From NCBI GenBank assembly GCA_902788865.1, contig CADALZ010000001.1, forward strand, positions 1-64,000: a stretch of DNA of 64,000 nt, read 5' to 3'. Shown one piece after another: positions 53,717 through 61,488 of the stretch; position 1 is the first letter of the stretch, and each line of letters begins with the position of its first letter. Both the position numbers and the translations under genes were made by a program. The notes beneath the pieces are model-generated. The model searched no databases. It worked only from the letters and a program-made list of their open reading frames with translations, and had not been told where the DNA came from. The DNA comes from an uncultured Bacteroidales bacterium. GTDB taxonomy: Bacteria > Bacteroidota > Bacteroidia > Bacteroidales > Bacteroidaceae.

Positions 53717-54760
53717 ATGAGAAGAGTTATCATAATTTCGGTGTTTTTGTGCTGCTCGTGCATCGCCTTTGCGCAGCAGAAGGATTCACTCACGCTGCGC
53801 GTGATGAGCTACAACGTGGAGAACCTCTTCGACTATGAGCACGACAGCTTGAAGAACGACCATGAGTTTCTGCCCGATGCTGAGCGTCGGTGGAACCGCA
53901 GGAAGTACAAGCGCAAGCTGAATGCCATCGCCAGCGTCATCACTGCTGTGGGAGGTTGGGAAGCGCCTGCTTTGGTGGGACTATGTGAGGTGGAGAACGA
54001 ACGCGCCCTGACCGACCTGACCAAGCGTAGCAAGCTGCGCCGTCAGGGCTATCGCTATGTGATGACCAACTCTCCTGATGAGCGAGGCATCGATGTGGCG
54101 CTACTCTATCAGCCAGGCTCGTTCCGCTTGGTAGAGACGCAAAGCATCCATGTAGAACTGCCAGGGGGCGACGCCACGCGTGACATTCTGCATGTGGTGG
54201 GCCAGCTGCAAAACTTAGACACGCTCGATGTCTTCGTCTGCCACTTCCCTTCACGCTCTGGCGGTGAGAAAGAAAGCGAGCCTAAACGCTTAGCGGCAGC
54301 AAGCATCCTCAAGCAGGCAGTAGATAGTCTGGTAGCTTTGCGTCAAGATGCCAAGATCATCATGATGGGCGACTTCAACGACTATCCCGAGAACCGCTCT
54401 ATCCGCGAGGCATTGGCAGCAGAAGATGCCTACCCCACCCTGTCCACCTATAGGGCCGACAAGCTCTATCACCTGCTGGCAGGCAATGCCCGTGGGCGGC
54501 ACGACTATGGCAGCTATCGCTACCGCGGTGAATGGGGATTTCTGGATCACATGATTGTCACTGGCAATCTGCTTCAGCCTTCCTCAAACCTCTATACCGT
54601 GCCAGGCCAAGCCGATGTCTTTCGTGCCAAGTTCTTGCTGGAACCAGACACACGCTATGGCGGCGACTTCCCGCATCGCAACTACAGCGGAGTGAAATAT
54701 TCTAAGAAGGGATACAGCGACCATCTGCCCATTTTTGCCGATTTTAGGTTGCTATATTAA
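53717..54760 (+). CDS. exported endonuclease/exonuclease/phosphatase family protein
   Basis: 347 aa with a signal peptide (residues 1-20, ending CIAFAQQ). EEP fold motifs: SYNVENLFD near 33-41, GLCEVEN near 88-94 with the metal-binding Glu, MMGDFNDYP near 215-223, and SDHLPIFADF near the end with the catalytic Asp-His. Could be an extracellular DNase, a phosphatase or a sphingomyelinase-type enzyme; substrate not visible. Preceded by the repeated AATTCGTGTAATTCGTGG sequence. Confidence 0.85.
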   Translation: MRRVIIISVFLCCSCIAFAQQKDSLTLRVMSYNVENLFDYEHDSLKNDHEFLPDAERRWNRRKYKRKLNAIASVITAVGGWEAPALVGLCEVENERALTDLTKRSKLRRQGYRYVMTNSPDERGIDVALLYQPGSFRLVETQSIHVELPGGDATRDILHVVGQLQNLDTLDVFVCHFPSRSGGEKESEPKRLAAASILKQAVDSLVALRQDAKIIMMGDFNDYPENRSIREALAAEDAYPTLSTYRADKLYHLLAGNARGRHDYGSYRYRGEWGFLDHMIVTGNLLQPSSNLYTVPGQADVFRAKFLLEPDTRYGGDFPHRNYSGVKYSKKGYSDHLPIFADFRLLY

Positions 54761-54778
54761 TAATAATGTATAACTTTG
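54749..54778 (+). promoter_or_regulatory. promoter of the S41 protease gene
   Basis: TTG (54749-54751), 19-nt spacer, TAACTTTG (54771-54778). The -33 box lies inside the end of the EEP gene. ATG follows 24 nt after the -7 box. Confidence 0.75.
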
Positions 54779-54801
54779 CATTTTGATTAAACTAAAACAA
54801 A

Positions 54802-56352
54802 ATGACTATGCGATTCAACACTAAACTTTACGCACTTATGGCCGTGCTCTGCGGTGGGTTGCTCTTTACCTCTTGCGGTGACGACGAGCCTAACTATAAG
54901 AAGACTGATCCGACCCCTACGCCAACTGATCAATCAGGGAAGACAGATCCGTCCACCCCTACCATCAGCACAGAGATAAAGAATGCTACGGGCTTTGTAA
55001 ACCAGGTGGCAGGCGAAATATACCTCTGGAGTACTGAGGTATCCAGCGCCATTAAGAGCAAACTCAATCCTGAGACTTGCACCGACCCTATCAGTGCTTG
55101 GGAAGAAGTGGCCTATAAGAATGGTGATATCCAGGATAAGTGGAGCATGGTAACCAATGACTATGCTTCCTTCTATAACAGCACTCAGAACATTGAAGTC
55201 ACCTATGGCTGGGATGTCACCATCTTCTACGTCGATCAGAGCCACACGACGATTTGCTTTGAGGTCAATTATGTCAGCGAGGGCAGTCCTGCTGCCAATG
55301 CAGGCATCAAGCGCGGAGATGTCATCCTGACCTACAATGGCAAGGACATCACCCCTGCCAATTATCAAGAGGCATATTATAGCACCAGTGGCGTATTTGG
55401 CTACTCACATGGTAGTGTCACTCCAACAGAGACTGCTACCCTTAGCGCTGTGGAGATGTATGAGAACCCTATCCTCGTCCATAAGATTTTCGACATAGAC
55501 GGTAAGAAGGTGGGCTACATCCACTATACAGGTTTCGACAAGGCATCTATCGAACCGCTGAAAGCCATCAGCAGTGAGTTCAAGACCGCTGGTGTCACGG
55601 AGCTGATACTCGACCTCCGCTACAATGGCGGTGGCTTGGTAGCTACCGAAGAGACTATGGCTGCTATGTATGGTCCTTGGGCAGATACTACCACTAAGAC
55701 CCTCTACCAGCAGGATGTCTATAATGCCAAATACAATGAGGCATGGAAAAACGATCGCTTCCACTACCTCAATGTGACCACAGACAGTAATGGCAAGGAA
55801 ACGACTTACATCGACCAGTCATACAACATTGGTCTGAAGAAGATCTATGCCATTGTCAGCAAAGGTTCCGCCTCTGCTTCCGAGAGTCTCTTGGTGGGCT
55901 TGATGCCTTACGTTCCAATTGAGATTATTGGTAGCGAGAACACCCATGGCAAGTATTGCACAGGATGGGTACTCAGCGCACCTATGTGGTACACCGAACT
56001 AACCAACCAGGAAAAAACTCCTGCAGGCATCAGCAACTGGGGCTTCTATGTCATGATCAGCCGCTATGCCGATAAGGATGGCAACTGCCCCTGCATGCCT
56101 AATGGTTTGACTCCTACCATTGAAGCTAAAGACAATCCTGGCGATGGCTATCAACTGGGAGATGAAGGAGAAACCATGTTGGCTGCAGCCCTGCAAGCCG
56201 CTGGAAAGGCTGGTACCCGTGCGCTGGCTTTGGAGAGTGCTCCAGAACTTGGAGACAAATTCAGCCACCAGATTCGTCCGAAGAACTTCGGCCTGCGCAT
56301 AGACAATCGTCCTATCGCCCATCAAATGCTATTAGAATCAGTAGTAGAATAA
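54802..56352 (+). CDS. S41 family C-terminal-processing-like protease, lipoprotein
   Basis: 516 aa. Lipoprotein signal ends at LLFTSC (Cys25), followed by a Thr/Pro/Asp-rich linker (30-52). A PDZ-like domain covers about 140-200 (VNYVSEGSPAANAGIKRGD). The tail-specific protease domain has LILDLRYNGGG near 268-278 and the catalytic Ser in SKGSASASES near 352-361. Envelope-anchored protein that probably trims peptides or proteins. Monocistronic, closed by the terminator at 56382-56414. Confidence 0.9.
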   Translation: MTMRFNTKLYALMAVLCGGLLFTSCGDDEPNYKKTDPTPTPTDQSGKTDPSTPTISTEIKNATGFVNQVAGEIYLWSTEVSSAIKSKLNPETCTDPISAWEEVAYKNGDIQDKWSMVTNDYASFYNSTQNIEVTYGWDVTIFYVDQSHTTICFEVNYVSEGSPAANAGIKRGDVILTYNGKDITPANYQEAYYSTSGVFGYSHGSVTPTETATLSAVEMYENPILVHKIFDIDGKKVGYIHYTGFDKASIEPLKAISSEFKTAGVTELILDLRYNGGGLVATEETMAAMYGPWADTTTKTLYQQDVYNAKYNEAWKNDRFHYLNVTTDSNGKETTYIDQSYNIGLKKIYAIVSKGSASASESLLVGLMPYVPIEIIGSENTHGKYCTGWVLSAPMWYTELTNQEKTPAGISNWGFYVMISRYADKDGNCPCMPNGLTPTIEAKDNPGDGYQLGDEGETMLAAALQAAGKAGTRALALESAPELGDKFSHQIRPKNFGLRIDNRPIAHQMLLESVVE

Positions 56353-56381
56353 ATGCCGTCAGGATTAGTAGAATAAAAACA

Positions 56382-56414
56382 GAAAGGCGGTCTGGATTTC
56401 CCAGACCGCCTTTC
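56382..56414. terminator. bidirectional terminator between the S41 gene and rfbC
   Basis: GAAAGGCGGTCTGG and CCAGACCGCCTTTC form a perfect 14-bp stem with a 5-nt loop; T-rich DNA follows in both directions. It can serve both convergent genes. Confidence 0.85.
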
Positions 56415-56463
56415 AAATTTTTTAATCCTATAATCTTTTAATTTTATAATTTTACTTCGAGAG

Positions 56464-57000
56464 TCAAAGCTCTCGAAGTAACGGGTGCTTGCTATCCTTC
56501 GCTGAAAGAATGATCTTATCAGCAGGGATGCGCCAATCGATATTCAAATCCGGATCATCCCAAGCAATCGCCCCCTCACTCTGCGGTGCATAGAAATTAT
56601 CACACTTATACTGGAACACCGCAATCTCACTCAGCACACTGAATCCATGCGCGAAGCCACGAGGAATGAAGAACTGCCGATGATTATCCTCTGTCAGTTC
56701 CACACTCACCCACTTTCCGAAAGTAGGCGACCCCTTGCGGATATCCACGGCCACATCAAGCACCGCACCTTTCACCACGCGTACCAACTTGCTCTGCGCA
56801 TGCTCCCCTTTCTGGAAGTGCAGACCACGCACCACGCCGTAGCTCGATTTCGACTCATTATCCTGCACGAAACAGATTGGACCCACCTTCTCCTCGAACT
56901 CACGCTGGTTGAAGGACTCAAAAAAGTAGCCACGTGCATCCTCAAACACCCGAGGTTCAATAATCACCACCCCCGGAATCGCTGTCTCAATAACATTCAT
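56464..57000 (-). CDS. rfbC: dTDP-4-dehydrorhamnose 3,5-epimerase
   Basis: 178 aa. Single cupin fold of RfbC: GVVRGLHFQKG near 56-66 with the catalytic His, FIPRGFAHGFSVL near 112-124, and YKCDNFYAP. Third step of dTDP-L-rhamnose synthesis. The rfbA, rfbB and rfbD partners are not in this window. It is 114 bp after glf, the gap holding repeats, so both may be one surface-polysaccharide unit. Confidence 0.93.
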   Translation of the reverse strand: MNVIETAIPGVVIIEPRVFEDARGYFFESFNQREFEEKVGPICFVQDNESKSSYGVVRGLHFQKGEHAQSKLVRVVKGAVLDVAVDIRKGSPTFGKWVSVELTEDNHRQFFIPRGFAHGFSVLSEIAVFQYKCDNFYAPQSEGAIAWDDPDLNIDWRIPADKIILSAKDSKHPLLREL

Positions 57001-57026
57001 GTTATAATTATGAATTATGAATTATA

Positions 57027-57058
57027 AACTCTAAGTTCTAAGCTCTAAACTCTAAGCT
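57027..57058. repeat. CTCTAAGCTCTAA short tandem repeat
   Basis: Tandem variants of TCTAAGCTCTAAACTCTAAG, inverse of the tract at 13232-13262. The similar CTCTAAACCCTAAGCTCC at the glf stop encodes its last residues (ELRV). Confidence 0.55.
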
Positions 57059-57114
57059 TATTCTTGCATATTTTAATATTTTAATCTTTTAATTTACGGC
57101 AAGCCGTATTGGCT

Positions 57115-58254
57115 CTAAACCCTAAGCTCCAGTGCCCTCGCAATAATCGGTGCCATGTCATAATACTTATACTCAGCCAATCGACCACCAAAGATGACAC
57201 GTTCTTCCTTCTCCGCCAACCCCCTATAAGCATCAGCCAAAGCATTGTTCCGATCATCATTAACAGGATAGTAAGGCTCCATACCTTCCTTATATTCGGT
57301 AGAATACTCCTTGCTTATCACCGTCTTCGGCGTATCATACACCGCTTGGCCGAACATCTCAAAATGCTTATGCTCAATGATGCGTGTATAAGGCACCTCA
57401 CGTTCCGTATAGTTCACCACAGCATTGCCTTGGAAGTTTGGCTTATCCATCACCTCGGTCTCAAAGCTCACCGTACGCCAGTTCAGCTTGCCCAGTCGGT
57501 AGTCGAAATACTCATCGATAGGGCCAGAGTAAACGATTTTATCAAATTGACAATTGAGAATTGAAAATTGAGAATTGCTTTTCTTCCGCTCTTCTATAAA
57601 ATCAACATTTACTCTCGTTTCAACGCCTTCCAATAAACCTTCGATGAGTTTGTTATAGCCACCCACGGGTATGCCCTGGTACTTATCATTGAAGTAGTTG
57701 TTGTCAAACACCAAGCGCACAGGCAATCGGCGGATGATAAATGCTGGCAGTTCCGTGCAGCTACGTCCCCATTGCTTCTCCGTATAACCCTTGATCAGCC
57801 GCTCATAGATATCCTTGCCCACCAACGTCAAGGCTTGCTCTTCCAGATTAGCAGGTTCACGGCCATTCAGTTTAGCCACTGCTTCCGACTTTTGTTCCTC
57901 TATCTTTGCCTTTGCCTCGTCAGGAGTGAGCACGCCCCACATCTGGTAGAACGTATTCATGTTGAACGGCAGATTATACAGTTTTCCCTTATAGTTAGCC
58001 ACTGGACTGTTCGTGTAGCGGTTGAACTCCACGACAGAATTCACGAAGTCCCACACCTTCTTGTCAGATGTATGGAAGATGTGCGCTCCATACTTATGCA
58101 CATGGATGCCCTCCACCTCTTCGCAATACACATTACCACCCAGATGCGCGCGTCTATCTATCACCATACACTTCTTCCCTGCCTGCTTAGCCCTATATGC
58201 AAACGTAGCGCCAAAGAGCCCCGCACCCACTATCAGATAATCATATTTTTCCAT
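57115..58254 (-). CDS. glf: UDP-galactopyranose mutase with an in-frame repeat segment
   Basis: 379 aa. FAD-binding VGAGLFGATFAYRA at residues 8-21; the substrate region carries YTEKQWGR and KIVYSGPIDEYFDY. Interconverts UDP-Galp and UDP-Galf for galactofuranose-containing surface glycans. Residues of about 226-238 (SNSQFSILNCQF) are encoded by a copy of the AATTGAGAATTGA intergenic repeat, just before the conserved KIVYSG strand; they fall in a loop where homologues vary. The reading frame stays open, so the protein may be functional. A candidate ncRNA terminator sits 20 bp upstream. Confidence 0.93.
   Translation of the reverse strand: MEKYDYLIVGAGLFGATFAYRAKQAGKKCMVIDRRAHLGGNVYCEEVEGIHVHKYGAHIFHTSDKKVWDFVNSVVEFNRYTNSPVANYKGKLYNLPFNMNTFYQMWGVLTPDEAKAKIEEQKSEAVAKLNGREPANLEEQALTLVGKDIYERLIKGYTEKQWGRSCTELPAFIIRRLPVRLVFDNNYFNDKYQGIPVGGYNKLIEGLLEGVETRVNVDFIEERKKSNSQFSILNCQFDKIVYSGPIDEYFDYRLGKLNWRTVSFETEVMDKPNFQGNAVVNYTEREVPYTRIIEHKHFEMFGQAVYDTPKTVISKEYSTEYKEGMEPYYPVNDDRNNALADAYRGLAEKEERVIFGGRLAEYKYYDMAPIIARALELRV
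57543..57577. repeat. AATTGAGAATTGA repeat inside glf
   Basis: CAATTGAGAATTGAAAATTG plus flanking units, the same as intergenic copies at 18673-18712 and 23863-23950. It lies within the glf coding sequence in an open phase. Confidence 0.85.
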
Positions 58255-58274
58255 CGAGTTTTTTTATACAAAGG

Positions 58275-58472
58275 TAAAAAGAAAAAGCGTACGAACCAAA
58301 TTCGTACGCTTTATATTATAATCTTTATTAATACCTTTCGTTTAGAACGACGATTTGCTAGTAGGTAAATATACTCCCTACTAGCGCGTCGTGTCATACT
58401 CAGCATTTGTGCTGTACAACAGTCGTGTTTTATTTCAACAAAAGACCGTTTTGTCGTCTTTTATTTTTAAAA
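58275..58472 (-). ncRNA. candidate ncRNA 1 (about 195 nt, 6S-like size)
   Basis: A perfect -7 box (TATCTTTG, 58478-58485) with TTTG 18 nt upstream (58504-58507) precedes it, and an intrinsic terminator ends it. Internal hairpins: AAAAGAC/GTCTTTT, CAGCA/TGCTG extended by a wobble stem, and CTAGTAGG/CCTACTAG. No open frame of note. The length and the promoter-terminator layout match what is known for Bacteroidales 6S-type RNA (Rfam Bacteroidales-1), but I cannot confirm the identity by eye. Confidence 0.55.
58284..58312 (-). terminator. terminator of candidate ncRNA 1
   Basis: Minus strand: AAAGCGTACGAA pairs perfectly (12 bp) with TTCGTACGCTTT, loop 5 nt, then TTCTTTTT. It lies just before glf and would separate the RNA from it. 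Confidence 0.85.
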
Positions 58473-58477
58473 CTGCG

Positions 58478-58507
58478 CAAAGATACATCAAAATCTGGAC
58501 CCACAAA
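58478..58507 (-). promoter_or_regulatory. promoter of candidate ncRNA 1
   Basis: Minus strand: TTTG, 18-nt spacer, TATCTTTG. The core ATTTTGATGTATCTTTGC is identical to that of ncRNA 2 (18 nt). Confidence 0.7.
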
Positions 58508-58590
58508 CATTTTCGTCCATTTATTTTAAAAAAAACTTCATTTTTTCTCAAAACGCCCCTCAATACCCACAATTTCGTTCTTTTTATGAT

Positions 58591-58621
58591 AAAAAAGGCG
58601 CGCAGAGCAACCCCTGCGCGC
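58591..58621 (-). terminator. terminator of candidate ncRNA 2
   Basis: Minus strand: GCGCGCAG pairs with CTGCGCGC (8 bp, GC only except one), 8-nt loop, followed by CTTTTTT. Confidence 0.88.
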
Positions 58622-58702
58622 TAAATCGTTTATAGTTCAGCCGTGCTTTACTAAAAGCGATTTCTTATCGTGTGTGTCTGCGTTCATCAATCCCCTTGAT
58701 TG
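58591..58702 (-). ncRNA. candidate ncRNA 2 (about 110 nt)
   Basis: Starts after TATCTTTG (58709-58716), preceded by TTG with an 18-nt spacer, and ends at a strong GC-rich terminator. It has two clean hairpins, CGAT-AAGA-ATCG and GCTTT-TAGT-AAAGC, near its centre. No open frame with a start codon and RBS is evident. It does not show the SRP RNA GGAAG loop or the tmRNA ends. Confidence 0.55.
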
Positions 58703-58708
58703 CGGGTG

Positions 58709-58737
58709 CAAAGATACATCAAAATTTCATTCCCCAA
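58709..58737 (-). promoter_or_regulatory. promoter of candidate ncRNA 2
   Basis: Minus strand: TTG (58735-58737), 18-nt spacer, TATCTTTG (58709-58716). Same core as the promoter of ncRNA 1. Confidence 0.7.
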
Positions 58738-58760
58738 TCACTTTACCCTAAATATTTTCA

Positions 58761-58880
58761 AACTAAGTTTCTAACTTCTTAGTTCTTTGGCCTCAAATTA
58801 ACAGAAACCTTTAAAATTTATCTCCTTAGTTAGGAAGAAAAATCTTCCTAGTTAGAGAAATAAAAACTAGAGATCTAGTT
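58761..58880. repeat. three short perfect inverted repeats
   Basis: AACTAAG/CTTAGTT (58761-58784), TAGGAAGA/TCTTCCTA (58831-58850) and AACTAGA/TCTAGTT (58865-58880). They lie upstream of both the ncRNA 2 promoter (leftward) and the virE promoter (rightward), a plausible place for operators. Confidence 0.5.
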
Positions 58881-58995
58881 GCTCCCAAACGATTACTTTG
58901 ACCAACTTCCGCACCTTTGACATTCTTTAACGTTCCCGAAAACGCATCTTATTCCATACTTTTTAAATTTGGTATCGGAAGAAAAATGTTAAAAA

Positions 58996-59028
58996 TTTGG
59001 CGACACCCATTTCCATGTCATATATTTG
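58996..59028 (+). promoter_or_regulatory. promoter of the virE-like gene
   Basis: TTTG (58996-58999), 21-nt spacer, TATATTTG (59021-59028). It gives a leader of about 155 nt containing four copies of the TGTGAAGTG motif. Confidence 0.7.
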
Positions 59029-59068
59029 CAGCCGATTTCGGAAAGGCTACGCTCTGTTTTAGTCCTCA

Positions 59069-59153
59069 CACTTCACAATCAGCGACCAAACATTTGTGAA
59101 TCAGGGACTAACAGCTGTGAAGTGTACACAGAAACACTTCACAACACTTCACG
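59069..59153. repeat. TGTGAAGTG motif cluster, left side of virE
   Basis: CACTTCACA at 59069-59077 and 59135-59143, TGTGAAGTG at 59116-59124, and CACTTCACG at 59145-59153. Both orientations are present. The right-hand cluster is at 60381-60465. Confidence 0.85.
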
Positions 59154-59189
59154 CCTTAATCAAGAAATATTAACCCATATACAACTAAC

Positions 59190-60368
59190 ATGAGTAGAGA
59201 AAAACAAAAAACCAGCGAGGCAGTTTTTGCTACAGAAAGCTTCCTCCAAGAAAACTACGAGTTTCGCCGCAACATTTTAAGCGGAAAGACTGAAGTAAAG
59301 TCCAACGAGTCTTCTGATGAAAAATGGATTATCCTTACTACAGAAATCCTCAATTCCATCATTCTTCGTGCCAAGAAAGAAGAAATAGGAGACACATTGG
59401 TCCAAGGCATCATCCATCAGATAGTGAACTCCGACACCATTCATAGATGGAGTCCAGTGATGCACTTTCTTGAGAATTTGCCAGCATGGAGTCAGCAAGA
59501 CCATGTAGCCAGCTTGTTCAGACGCATTCCAGGACTTACTAGTGAGCAGATCACTTGGTGCAGCACTTGGCTTCGCTCCGCTGTGGCCCATTGGATGAGC
59601 ATTGATGTACTTCATGGCAATGAGAGCGTACCAGTTCTGATAGGCAAGCAAGGATGTGGCAAATCCACTTTCGCCCTCCGCTTACTTCCCCCAGAATTAA
59701 GAGAATACTTCCTGGATCACATCAACTTTGCCAATAAGTTCGACAGCGATATGGCCCTTACGAGTAATCTCCTAGTAAACATCGACGAGTTCGCCAATAT
59801 GGGCCCCACACAACAAGGGAAACTCAAGCAGACTCTCTCAAGAGTCAAAGTGAACGGACGCCCTATCTTCGGGAAAAGTCAAGAAGACCGTCCCCGTTTC
59901 GCTTCCTTCTTGGCCACTACCAACGACGAGCATCCACTCTGTGATGTCACAGGAAGCCGTCGCTATCTATGCTTACAAATCCCAAACGGGCAATTCATTG
60001 ACAATGAAACCCCTATCGACTACTCCCAACTCTATGCCCAACTGGTATATGAACTCAAGGAGAAACAAATGCCATATTGGTTCAATAACGAGGAAGTGGA
60101 ACGCATCCAGCAAGCCAATCTTCCATTCTTCAAGTGTGATGATTTGGAGTCCATGATTGCCTGCTGTTTCCGTGTACCTATAGAGGAAGAAGAAGGCCGT
60201 TGGATGCTCTGTAAAGAAGTGTTCGATGAATTGCAAATCCAATTCCCTACACTGATAAGCGACCATTCCACAAAGGTGAAGATTGGCCAAGTCCTACGCT
60301 ATATGGGATGCGCCTCTCAGCACAGTCGCCATGGTCAGATGTACCAGTTGATCTGCAAAAGAGCCTAA
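59190..60368 (+). CDS. VirE/DUF3874-type P-loop ATPase (helicase-like)
   Basis: 392 aa. Walker A GKQGCGKST at 152-160, Walker B LLVNIDEF at 194-201, sensor FLATTND at 240-246 and arginine finger GSRRYL at 255-260: an SF3/AAA-like DNA helicase fold of the virulence-associated E family. Residues 300-392 resemble the C-terminal DUF3874 region. The N-terminal primase-like domain found in larger relatives is missing. In Bacteroidales such genes often sit beside surface polysaccharide loci, and here it is followed by one. It is bracketed by TGTGAAGTG repeats, which may be its own binding sites (inference). Confidence 0.85.
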   Translation: MSREKQKTSEAVFATESFLQENYEFRRNILSGKTEVKSNESSDEKWIILTTEILNSIILRAKKEEIGDTLVQGIIHQIVNSDTIHRWSPVMHFLENLPAWSQQDHVASLFRRIPGLTSEQITWCSTWLRSAVAHWMSIDVLHGNESVPVLIGKQGCGKSTFALRLLPPELREYFLDHINFANKFDSDMALTSNLLVNIDEFANMGPTQQGKLKQTLSRVKVNGRPIFGKSQEDRPRFASFLATTNDEHPLCDVTGSRRYLCLQIPNGQFIDNETPIDYSQLYAQLVYELKEKQMPYWFNNEEVERIQQANLPFFKCDDLESMIACCFRVPIEEEEGRWMLCKEVFDELQIQFPTLISDHSTKVKIGQVLRYMGCASQHSRHGQMYQLICKRA

Positions 60369-60380
60369 TGACAGCAAGAG

Positions 60381-60465
60381 TGTGAAGTGTTGTGAAGTGT
60401 TATTCGCAACACTTCACACTTATTACTCAATGATAGTCAGTCACTTAACTATCTATTGTGAAGTG
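60381..60465. repeat. TGTGAAGTG motif cluster, right side of virE
   Basis: TGTGAAGTG at 60381-60389, 60391-60399 and 60457-60465, and CACTTCACA at 60410-60418. GTGAAGTGTTGTGAAGTG at 60382-60399 is the exact inverse of CACTTCACAACACTTCAC at 59135-59152, so the gene lies between 18-bp inverted repeats. Confidence 0.85.
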
Positions 60466-60503
60466 TGAGGGGTATTTCAGAGAGTACGTATAAATATGCA
60501 TAA

Positions 60504-60550
60504 AACAACAGCAGCTATACCTTCAGATGAAGTGTATAGCCGCTGTTGTT
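60504..60550 (-). terminator. terminator of the polysaccharide operon
   Basis: Minus strand: AACAACAGCGGCTATAC pairs with GTATAGCTGCTGTTGTT (one wobble), loop about 13 nt, followed by TTTATG. Long stem but short T-run. Confidence 0.7.
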
Positions 60551-60558
60551 CTCATCAC

Positions 60559-61488
60559 TCATGAGATATAAATCTCTAATATTTTAGTTATCGGTTCAGG
60601 ATCTATATGTATTCTTTTCAAGGCTGCAGGAATCAGCACCGCCTCCCCACAGGCCAAAGTCTCAGAGAAACCATTATCATCCACAATAGTGCATTTCCCT
60701 TCCACACACATCCATATCACGAAGGAGTCCCGTTGGCTATAGTCAAACACTTTAGAGGTCGTCAGCTCATAGAGCGAAGCTGTGAAAGAAGAAGAGTTGA
60801 TTAGCGGCTCACAAACATTAGCTTGATGCAGATAATCTATACGAGCATCCCCACGAGCATCCTCATAGTCCATAGCCTCCCCAGCTTCAGTTACATGAAG
60901 TTCACGTAGATTCCCATCCTTATCCTTCCGATTGTAGTCATAAATACGGAAAGTAGTATCCGATGCCTGCTGAATCTCCGCCACTTTGATACCAGCCCCT
61001 AAGGCATGTACCCTTCCAGCAGGGATGTTAAACACATCCCCAGCCTTTACGCTGTAATATTGGAGCACCTCATTGAAATTCCCATCCTTCACCCGTTCTT
61101 GATAGTCCTGATGTGTGAGAGGGCTCTTCAGACCAGCCACAAGAGCCGCCTCATCAGCCGCCTCCATCACATACCACATTTCATCTTTTCCACGGGCTTC
61201 CCCTCTCGCCTTAGCGATCACATCATCAGGATGTACCTGCACCGATAGCGTCTGTTCCGCCTCCAGTATTTTAACCAGTAAAGGGAATCCTGAGCAAACC
61301 ACTGCAGAATTCCCTTTACCCAGAAGCTCTTCACCGTATTCCTCTATCAAGTGGTCCAGAGCCATTCCTTTGAATGCGCCATTGGCCACTACAGATACCG
61401 TCCCTGGCATATCAGAGATAAGCCAAAGCTCCCTTCCCCAAAGCCTGGGAATATATATCGGTTCAAATTTAAGTGGATATATTGTCAT
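60559..61488 (-). CDS. manA: class I mannose-6-phosphate isomerase
   Basis: 309 aa. Zinc-binding QVHPDD near 81-86 and the Glu/His of GKDEMWYV, then GDVFNIPAGRVHALGAG near 148-164. Interconverts fructose-6-P and mannose-6-P, feeding GDP-mannose or GDP-fucose for surface glycans. Last gene of the minus-strand polysaccharide operon; it overlaps the yjbH-like gene by 4 bp. Confidence 0.92.
   Translation of the reverse strand: MTIYPLKFEPIYIPRLWGRELWLISDMPGTVSVVANGAFKGMALDHLIEEYGEELLGKGNSAVVCSGFPLLVKILEAEQTLSVQVHPDDVIAKARGEARGKDEMWYVMEAADEAALVAGLKSPLTHQDYQERVKDGNFNEVLQYYSVKAGDVFNIPAGRVHALGAGIKVAEIQQASDTTFRIYDYNRKDKDGNLRELHVTEAGEAMDYEDARGDARIDYLHQANVCEPLINSSSFTASLYELTTSKVFDYSQRDSFVIWMCVEGKCTIVDDNGFSETLACGEAVLIPAALKRIHIDPEPITKILEIYIS

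Larger units (their letters stand above)
58255..59189. other. 935-bp intergenic region with ncRNA candidates
   Basis: No protein gene is credible here. Contents from left: terminator 58275-58312, candidate ncRNA 1, terminator 58591-58621, candidate ncRNA 2, three short inverted repeats (58761-58880), the virE promoter (58996-59028) and a TGTGAAGTG repeat cluster (59069-59153). Confidence 0.7.
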
